DNA of 64,000 nucleotides from Acephala macrosclerotiorum (taxonomy: Eukaryota; Ascomycota; Leotiomycetes; Helotiales; Mollisiaceae): NCBI GenBank assembly GCA_014904845.1, contig MU119208.1, positions 186,001-250,000 on the forward strand, given 5' to 3'. A program made the translations under genes and the position numbers. This document shows, in pieces, positions 56,597 to 64,000 of this stretch. Position 1 is the stretch's first letter. Every line of letters begins with the position of its first letter. The notes under the pieces were generated by a model. That model had not been told where the DNA came from, did no database searches, and was given only the letters and a program-made list of their open reading frames with translations.

Positions 56597-59500
56597 CGTT
56601 TGTATTTGTTTTGTTTTCAATGATTAATATATCGTCGATAAACAAAAAAATATAAACTTTTTTTTTTATGAAGAAATTAATATTAGTTTTAAATATAGTA
56701 AATTTCAATTTTTCGAAATATTGTTTGATTTTATCGAATTATATTCGAGGAATTTACTTGAGTTCGTAAAGTGATTTTTTAAATAAAAAGTAAATATTTT
56801 TGTTTTTGAGTTTAAAGTGAAATTTATAAAAAAATTCAAAGATTTCTATATAAATCTCTTTTTTAAGAAAAAAGTTCAAAAACGCTAAATTTATATTAAT
56901 ATAATTTATTTTTAAATTATATTTTATAGTAAATATTAAAAATATTCGTAAAATTGTGTATTTTATAACAAAAGTAAATATTTCAAAGTAATTAATATCG
57001 TAAATTTGTTCGAATTTTCTAATAACAATTTTAGTTTTACATCGAATTAATTTATTACGAGTATTAAATTTCTTTTTTAGTATTTATTTACTTGAAATAA
57101 TCTTTTTACTATTTAATGATTTTCTTGTGATAATTTTATAAGTATTTGTTTTTTAAAGAATTTCGAGTTTAGTAACGATTGTTTTTATTTAATTAAAAGC
57201 GTTCTTTTTTAAAGTTTTATCAACGATCAAAAACTCGAATAAAATATTAAGTACATTTAAAAAAAAAAAAAAAATTTCGTTCAAATAAATAACGTTTAAA
57301 GTTTTTACTAATTGTTTTACTGTTTAAAAAAAAAGTATTTTTTTATTATTCAATTTATTATTTGTTGTTTTTTTCGTTTTGGCAAAAAAATCATAAAAAT
57401 TCTTAGTTTTTTTAATCGTTCGATCGCTAACTTTTAATATTTGAAATAAATATTACTTTTGAATTTAATTAGAATTTTAAGTACTAAAATCTTATTTGAT
57501 TACTAGTTTTAGACTTATTTCAATTTCATTTTTACAAGTACTTATTTCAATACTATTATTCTTATTAATACGTATTTCAATACTATTAATTATTTTATTA
57601 CTAGAAGAGTAATTAATTAGTGTATTAATAACAATATAATCGTAGATTGTATTATTAATAATAAATAGATTTACTATAATATACTTGAATTTTTAAAAAA
57701 TAAAAAGCTTTGAGAATTTGTATTCATAGAATTTAATATCAATTGAAAAAGTCTTTTTCAATATTCTACAATTCAATAATTTGTAGATACTATTTCTAGT
57801 AATATCTACGAAAATATACTTTTCTTTGATTTTAAGAATTCATTTATTTGATTAATCTTTGAGTTTTTTAATATTAATTTAATATTCAAAAGTAATTAGA
57901 GTTTTTTGCAATACTAAAGAATTTAATTTCTTTCTAGTATAGATTTCAAATAGAATACATATTCTTTAATTCTCTAATTCAAGTTCCGAGACTAACCATA
58001 GAAATGCGTTTATTAGTACTTTATTCTTAATCCAAATTATATACTTTACGATATAGTCTCAAAAGATCAATAGAAACTTGATCTCATAAATTATAGATTT
58101 GACAATATTGTTTATTGTTTGTATTGCTCGCTCAATAATACTATTCAATGAGTATTTATATAGTGAACAAAACTTATACTTAGAAAAACTAAACAGTATT
58201 TTAAACTATTCTTGGAAATTTTCTTCGAACTCGTTCAATTTATTATTACATCTAAAGTAAACAATATTCTCTCTTGTATTTCTCTTAATAATTCTACAGA
58301 TTTTACGAATATAAAACTGGATTTCTTTCGCACTCTTATTTTTTAAAAGTCTAATTCAAGAGTACTGTATTGCGTCGTTCGTAATTAAAAAGAAATATTG
58401 ATTCTTTCTATAGAACTTGAGCAATTTACTAGAAATATTACTATACAATTTTTTCTTCTTTCTAATAACTTTATTATTTGTTTTCTTTTTAAAAATTTCT
58501 TTGATTTTACTCGCTATACAAACTTCACATATTTCATATTCAATATATAATCTGAATCTCGACATTTTTATATTTGTAATATCGACTAGTTTTCGAAGTA
58601 CATTATAATTAATATAATTAAAACGTTAATATATAAATTCTTACAAAGTTTTTTTAGAATTTATTACTTCGAAGAATTCTATTAATAATCGAATTCTCAT
58701 CGATGTATTCAATGCAATATTCGTCGAATATACAATAATATTATTAATATTTTAATATTAATTCAATATAAAAAAATTATTTTTAAAATTTTTAAAAATT
58801 GTAAATATTATTTTTTTATTTCTATTATTTGTAATATCAATTGCTTGTTCTCTTTTAAATATAATCGATATTCTATTTTCTATAAATTGTAAAATAAAAA
58901 CTAATTTTATTGTTTTAAAACTTAGTATATATCAAATTTTTTTGAGTTTTAATTCTTTTTAAAAAGTTATTTAAATTTGATTTTAATATTTAATCGCGTT
59001 TACAACAATACTATTTATCGTAATAATTTTATTTGATATTTACTAGCGTTTTAAATGTATAAAATCAAATTGCATACTATTGAAATATTTCGAGATACTA
59101 AAGTTTAAAGCAAATAGTAAAATTTAAATTCGTTCGATCAATACTCGAATTAATAAAAATAGTAAAAATAAAAATTGTTTTTTATTAGTATAGATTTTTA
59201 TCTATCGAAAGTAATAAACAAAATTCATATATAGACGCTCGATATATTTTTCAATTTTATTCTTGAATAGCAATCGAGTAAATATTATTATTACTAGTAA
59301 AAGTACTATAAATACGATGAAATAAATAAAAAAAAAAAAACTCTATTGTATTTTGTTTACAATTACTATATTTATTCTAATAATAGATTTAATTATTGTA
59401 GTTTTTATTTATTTAAAATTCTTTTGATTTTATTTTCTATTAATTTTTTTATTTTTTTATTTTGTTTTATATTTAATCTTATAATACTTATAGCGTATAT

Positions 59501-60470
59501 ATTAATTATATTAATTTGAATTAAACTTATTATAATTAACGAGTTTCTCGTTATTATTATTATTGTTTCAACGATTTTTAGATTTTATAGAACGAAATAC
59601 TAATAATTTAAATTTTTTACGATTGTTTTTCTTTTTTCTATAGTATTTATTATTATTGTTATTACGATTACTACGATCAGTTTTTCGTTTTCTATTTTTA
59701 GTTTGTTTACTACTACGAGATTGTTTACGATCACGCTATTATTCTTTTCTACGAGTGTAATTTGCAATTGTTAAAGTCTTTTTTTTATTATAAACTTGTA
59801 ATATAATGATCGCTTTATCGAGTATACGCTCGACTTTTAGTAAACGAAAAATATAATATTTCGTACTTTCGTAATTACTATTTTCAAAAATAATTATTAT
59901 AATTCGATTTAAAATCTCATTATTAGTAATTAATTTCTCAATCGTTGCAAATTAAAGTTTGTAAAACTCGAAACGATTTGCGAATTTTTTGATTTTTTTA
60001 GAAATCTCGAATTTCTTTTGTTCAAAGTTCGTTCGTTGAATAAATACTCAAACAAAATTAATAGTTTTATTGTATTTCTTGAGTTCGTTTCAAATTCTTT
60101 TAATATCTTCGAAAAAAACTAATAAAAAGATCTTATTTTATAGTTTATCGTTTATATTGTTTGAAATGATTTAAATAATTTTAGTAATCTTTTTTTTTCA
60201 AGTCGTAATTCGATCAATTAACGCAAAAAGAATCGATTTCAATTTTTTACTATTAATTAGTTTTATAATATGAATACTAGTAAAAGCGATTAAATAAAAA
60301 TTCTTAAATCGAGAATAGTTATCCCTTGTAAAAATTTCAATTCTATTCTATTTACAAACGTAATAAAATGCTGTAAAGATAAGTACTGTAGTACCAGTTG
60401 AAATTACTAGAGTCGCTATAGCGAATAAAATTGATATTTTAGAGTAAAAAAATACGACGATTTCAATAAG
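56597..60470 (-). pseudogene. Integrase and reverse-transcriptase remnants of the outer copia element
   Basis: Next to the insertion point the minus strand reads FLFIDDILIIENKTNTNA, corresponding to the copia YVDD reverse-transcriptase motif. The same frame resumes left of the inner element at 50263 with AIKTKIKKR. At 58356-58565 a 69-codon stretch (YEICEVCIASKIKEIFKKK) resembles the CEVC..AK/SK pre-integrase finger. At about 59600-59760 Arg/Lys/Asn-rich sequence may be the Gag zinc-knuckle region. The rest is too mutated to read. Confidence 0.75.
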
Positions 60471-60476
60471 TACTTT

Positions 60477-60490
60477 CCGAGCTCATAATC
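60477..60490 (-). other. Candidate primer-binding site of the outer element
   Basis: Directly inside the 5' LTR the minus strand reads GATTATGAGCTCGG. The position is right; the priming tRNA was not identified and the site may be RIP-altered. Confidence 0.35.
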
Positions 60491-60626
60491 TGTCAATTTA
60501 AGTGATATATTCGATGGATTTGATAGTCTGGTTGATTGATTTAGGTTTTAAAGATCTAGCTAGGTGCGGGGACATTATATCCATTGCAGTGCTTACTCAG
60601 TACTAAAACCACTCGAAAGTCTAACA
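60491..60626 (-). repeat. Outer element 5' LTR (right), 136 bases
   Basis: Starts TGTCAATTTAAG and ends GTCTAACA. Same length as the left LTR, four differences, all in the RIP direction relative to it. Confidence 0.95.
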
Positions 60627-60631
60627 GGTCC
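60627..60631. repeat. Target-site duplication GGTCC, right copy (outer element)
   Basis: Matches 48811-48815 exactly. Confidence 0.9.
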
Positions 60632-61982
60632 AAGCGTTTTTACTTAACAAGCACCGGTCATACTCGAACATGCTACAAATGAAATTCGAAGAAGCTAGAA
60701 CCATATTTCATAGTTCCATTTCTTAGCTGTTAAATTAATTGATGTCTCATCTTGAGCTATTTTGTTCTTAACAGACACCCACAAAAACATCAAAGGGAGC
60801 TCTGTACGGCACGTGATACACGCAGGTTCTCTCTCTCATTTCTCCAGAAATTTCCAGCAGGAAAAACGTAAAGGAGATTTGCCTATCTTGATAACTTTAT
60901 CTGAGCTATATTAGCCTCGTCGTGCAGGTAGAGAGATCTTGGAAGCAAATCAAGAGATTCCGAGAGAAAGCACATGACTTAGAAAAAGCGCCGAGCCGAG
61001 ACTAAAGAGAGAGGAAAGGAGCGCGCCTCCGTCGCCTTCCATCCCAACTTCCTTCGTATCAAAATTTCAGGTACATCAGGCCATGTATTGTATCTTTCGC
61101 AGCCACATCTCTCCTCATCTTCGGCCCTTGACAGAGATATTTCGGCCTGATTGAGCCTGTTTTCCATGGATAAACTCATACGATGATTTGGTGCGTCATC
61201 ATCAGTCGATGTTTTGTGGCGCAAAGTTGTGTAAAAGACTTTGTCCTGCACTGCCCTGCAGTTGCATGAAAGCTACCCCTCCACGCCGAAGTCTCCCCTC
61301 TTGTTTCTCAAACCCTCCTTGTCCCTCACTCAGCCTTGGCCACAGATGGCAGTCGACGAGCCTAGAAGACGACAGTAATCGCATGTCGGACATCGGCCCT
61401 ATCCACACGAAGAACAACGTGCCATGAATCCCCCGTGGAGCTGCCATAGTAAGCTGGAAGCGTCGTTCGGGGCCCCATCCGTGGGATTCCTCACAGAGTT
61501 CTGTGTAAATTCGTTGGTGGTCGCGACTCTCAGTCCGGCCAGGACCGCAGGGCATGCCACATAATCACCCCACAAGTTCAGCATTCGCGGTCCTGTCCTC
61601 CCATCGACAAATCCAGATCTGCACCACAGGCGAAGCTTCATCAGACTGCGTTCCATGATCAGGCCACCTTTGGCCAGCCTATCACGCTTCCAAGAAGCTC
61701 GCCCGTGCTGCCGCTGCCCCTCCATAGCAATAGTTCTGCTATCTACTGACTTTCAATCGCGGCCTCGTAAACGGATTCATTTAAAAGGTGAGGCTCGTCC
61801 ACTTCTCTTTCGTCTTCCCATTCTTTCAAGCAATTCACTTCGAGCAATCGAACCATAAAAGATCCAACTCGTTCTTCGAGGATCCTATTTCAAGCAACCG
61901 CAACGAACTGGTTGTTAACAGTCTGACAACCACCCCACCTCAATAACACAAACGCCAAAAAGATAACCCTCAAATCATTACG
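60632..61982. promoter_or_regulatory. Upstream region of the phosphoketolase gene
   Basis: 1.35 kb of normal composition between the retrotransposon and the phosphoketolase ATG. Short frames (60979-61251 minus, 61399-61725 minus) have no recognisable product. A CA-rich leader precedes the ATG. Confidence 0.45.
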
Positions 61983-64000
61983 ATGGCACCAGCCGCAGAC
62001 GAAGTTGTGGCTAAGAGCATCTCTCCGTATGGAATAGCTCGATCTACTGTAGAGGGAAAGCCTCTCTCTGCTGAGGAGATCCGCAAGTACAATGCATACT
62101 TCCACGCCAGCATGTATCTCTGCCTCGGCATGCTCTACCTCCGCGAAAACGCTCTCCTCAAGGAGCCTCTCGAGGTCAAGCATCTCAAAGCCCGTCTCCT
62201 CGGCCATTGGGGATCAGACGCCGGTCAATCCTTCACATGGATGCATATGAACCGTCTAATCAAGAAGTACGACCTGGACGCACTTTTCGTCTCTGGCCCA
62301 GGCCATGGAGCTCCAGGTATCATCTCCCAATCATACCTCGAAGGTGTCTACTCCGAAGTTTACCCAGACAAGGCTGAGAACGAGGAGGGCATGCGAAGAT
62401 TCTTCAAGCAATTCTCATTCCCAGGAGGTATTGGCAGTCATGCTACTCCTGAAACGCCAGGCAGTATTCACGAGGGAGGTGAACTCGGATATTCAATCTC
62501 ACACGCCTTCGGCACCGTCTTCGACCACCCCAACCTCATCACAGTCACAATGGTAGGAGATGGCGAGGCAGAGACCGGACCCCTCGCTACCAGCTGGCAC
62601 AGCACCAAATTCCTCAACCCCATCACAGACGGTGCAGTCCTTCCAGTCCTCCACTTGAACGGATACAAGATCAACAACCCAACTCTTCTCGCACGTATCA
62701 GCCATGAAGAGCTCACAGCATTGTTCGTTGGCTATGGATGGGCACCATACTTTGTAGAGGGTAGCGATGGGGATTCGATGCATCAAGCAATGGCAGCTAC
62801 ATTGGAGCACTGTGTCCTGGAGATCAAGAAGTACCAGAAGCAGGCTCGAGACTCGAAGAAGGCATTCCGGCCACGCTGGCCCATGATTGTTCTCAGAAGT
62901 CCTAAGGGGTGGACTGCACCAAGAAAGGTTGATGGCAAGCTTCTTGAAGGCTTCTGGCGCGCACATCAAGTCCCAATCCCAGACGTTGCCACGAACCCAC
63001 CACATCTGAAGATTTTGGAGAACTGGATGAAGAGCTACAAGCCAGAAGAGGTCTTCGACAAGGAGGGTAAGCTCATCCCAGAGCTCAAGGAACTCGCTCC
63101 AGTTGGCAACGCCCGCATGAGCGCCAACCCAGTCGGCAATGGTGGTTTGCTTCGTAAGCCTCTCGATATGCCGGACTTCCGAAAATATGCACTTCCCGAA
63201 ATCAGGCCCGGTATCTCCAACCTTCCCAGCATGAGCAACATGGCTAAGTTCCTTCGGGACGTCGTTGCCAAGAACATGACCAACTTCCGTGTCTTCGGCC
63301 CCGATGAGACCGAATCCAACAAGCTTGGCGAGATCTACAAGGCAGGCAAGAAGGTCTGGATGGCTGACTACTTTGAGGAGGATTTGGATGGAGGAAATCT
63401 TGCCATGGAAGGACGTGTCATGGAAATGCTTTCCGAGCACACTGTTGAGGGCTGGCTCGAGGGCTACATTCTTTCCGGCCGACATGGTCTGCTCAACAGC
63501 TACGAACCATTCATCCACATCATCGATTCCATGGTCAATCAACATTGCAAATGGATCGAGAAGTGCCTCGAGGTCGAATGGCGTGTCAAGGTCGCATCTC
63601 TCAACATCCTCCTCACAGCAACCGTCTGGCGGCAAGACCACAACGGCTTCACTCATCAAGATCCTGGTTTCCTCGATGTCGTCGCCAACAAGTCTCCAGA
63701 AGTCGTCCGAATCTACCTTCCCCCCGACGGAAACTGTCTCCTATCTGTCACCGACCATTGCCTCCGTAGCAGCAACTACGTGAACGTCATCGTTGCCGAC
63801 AAGCAAGACCATCTTCAATTTCTCGACATGGAAGAGGCCATTGAGCACTGCACCAAGGGTCTCGGCATCTGGGACTGGGCCTCCAATGACCAAGGCGTCG
63901 AGCCCGATGTCGTCTTCGCAACCTGTGGTGACGTCCCAACCCACGAAGGTCTAGCCGCCGTCGCTCTCCTCCGAGAGTTCCTCCCAAACCTCAAGATCAG
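61983..64000 (+). CDS. xfp: Xylulose-5-phosphate/fructose-6-phosphate phosphoketolase, 3' partial
   Basis: The frame is open from ATG 61983 to the window end with no intron, giving the first 672 residues of a protein usually around 800 or more. Motifs: [20 protein letters not shown] (70-90), SGPGHGAPG (104-112), [13 protein letters not shown] (165-177), the thiamine-diphosphate site GDGEAETGP (192-200), and [11 protein letters not shown]. The second half has [28 protein letters not shown] and [18 protein letters not shown]. The enzyme uses phosphate and thiamine diphosphate to split xylulose 5-phosphate into acetyl phosphate and glyceraldehyde 3-phosphate, in the cytosol. The fungal forms resemble bacterial ones. 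Many minus-strand frames across it are shadows. Confidence 0.96.
   Translation, partial: MAPAADEVVAKSISPYGIARSTVEGKPLSAEEIRKYNAYFHASMYLCLGMLYLRENALLKEPLEVKHLKARLLGHWGSDAGQSFTWMHMNRLIKKYDLDALFVSGPGHGAPGIISQSYLEGVYSEVYPDKAENEEGMRRFFKQFSFPGGIGSHATPETPGSIHEGGELGYSISHAFGTVFDHPNLITVTMVGDGEAETGPLATSWHSTKFLNPITDGAVLPVLHLNGYKINNPTLLARISHEELTALFVGYGWAPYFVEGSDGDSMHQAMAATLEHCVLEIKKYQKQARDSKKAFRPRWPMIVLRSPKGWTAPRKVDGKLLEGFWRAHQVPIPDVATNPPHLKILENWMKSYKPEEVFDKEGKLIPELKELAPVGNARMSANPVGNGGLLRKPLDMPDFRKYALPEIRPGISNLPSMSNMAKFLRDVVAKNMTNFRVFGPDETESNKLGEIYKAGKKVWMADYFEEDLDGGNLAMEGRVMEMLSEHTVEGWLEGYILSGRHGLLNSYEPFIHIIDSMVNQHCKWIEKCLEVEWRVKVASLNILLTATVWRQDHNGFTHQDPGFLDVVANKSPEVVRIYLPPDGNCLLSVTDHCLRSSNYVNVIVADKQDHLQFLDMEEAIEHCTKGLGIWDWASNDQGVEPDVVFATCGDVPTHEGLAAVALLREFLPNLKI

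Larger units (their letters stand above)
49400..60490. other. AT-rich, RIP-type island
   Basis: Composition changes sharply near 49.4 kb and returns to normal at the right LTR. TpA is very common and CpA/TpG are rare by eye, with long A and T runs such as 21 T at 56049-56069. Coding remnants are those of the two copia elements. No host gene is seen inside. Confidence 0.85.
48816..60626 (-). mobile_element. Outer Ty1/copia LTR retrotransposon, RIP-mutated, interrupted
   Basis: The element is bounded by two direct 136-base LTRs that begin TGTCAA and end TAACA, inside a 5-base target duplication GGTCC (48811-48815 and 60627-60631). Removing the nested inner element and its target copy leaves about 5.5 kb, a normal copia size. 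Coding remnants run on the minus strand: an integrase-like CEVC..SKIK segment (58356-58565), a reverse-transcriptase Asp-Asp motif (56631-56636), RNase H (49433-49624) and a C terminus IANILTKQL. The LTRs are therefore 5' on the right and 3' on the left. The last 450 bases before the 3' LTR are little mutated while the rest is extremely AT-rich. All frames are broken, so the copy is dead. Confidence 0.95.

Noticed and set aside
49400..60490. Short AT-rich frames as genes, mitochondrial insert or centromere
   Set aside because: The readable pieces are copia Gag and Pol in order between matched LTRs, which explains the island. No mitochondrial gene was recognised.
62499..63659. 386-codon minus-strand frame inside phosphoketolase
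   Set aside because: Antisense shadow of a strongly conserved enzyme gene.

Overview
The window looks like nuclear DNA of a filamentous ascomycete (Pezizomycotina). Genes carry short GT-AG introns of about 44-150 bases, and there are HET-domain genes, a Zn2Cys6 regulator, a siderophore transporter, a kexin, a bacterial-type phosphoketolase, and an AT-rich island with repeat-induced-point-mutation (RIP) character. A leotiomycete-like host is my guess from overall gene style; nothing here proves it.

Layout. 1-769: 3' end of a GH47 mannosidase-like gene with a PA domain. 1.4-2.2 kb: broken HET gene. 3.0-4.7 kb: two-exon membrane protein. 5.3-5.9 kb: broken secreted-protein gene. 6.6-8.2 kb: intact HET gene. 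9.2-11.2 kb: siderophore-iron transporter with two GATA-type iron-regulator sites upstream. 12.6-14.1 kb: sorting nexin 4. 14.6-16.3 kb: LETM1/Mdm38, head to head with a mitochondrial adenylate kinase (17.1-18.0 kb). 18.6-19.5 kb: four-TM protein. 20.0-22.1 kb: membrane-anchored TAP-like peptidase, tail to tail with a Zn2Cys6 regulator (22.6-25.4 kb). 26.8-28.7 kb: HET pseudogene. 29.6-32.3 kb: kexin, head to head with a 1,698-aa PhoD-like phosphatase (33.3-38.6 kb). 39.2-40.3 kb: broken prolyl-aminopeptidase-like gene. 41.4-41.7 kb: possible broken secreted-peptide gene. 43.0-44.2 kb: Ser/Thr-rich probable GPI protein. 45.0-46.2 kb: HET pseudogene. 47.4-48.25 kb: conserved-looking unknown gene. 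48.8-60.6 kb: nested Ty1/copia retrotransposons. 62.0 kb to the end: phosphoketolase, cut by the window edge.

The clearest structural result is in the AT-rich island. An outer copia element (48816-60626, 136-bp LTRs, target duplication GGTCC) was interrupted by an inner copia element (50269-56591, 228-bp LTRs, target duplication AATAG). The inner one sits just after the reverse-transcriptase Asp-Asp motif of the outer one. Both lie on the minus strand and both are riddled with RIP-type transitions.

A second theme is decay of the accessory genes. Three of four HET loci and two or three small secreted or hydrolase genes carry defined nonsense, frameshift or short-duplication lesions. The housekeeping genes (SNX4, LETM1, adenylate kinase, kexin, PhoD, phosphoketolase) are intact with clean splice sites. 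I found no tRNA or rRNA gene, no CRISPR array, no biosynthetic cluster and no convincing new multi-gene system.
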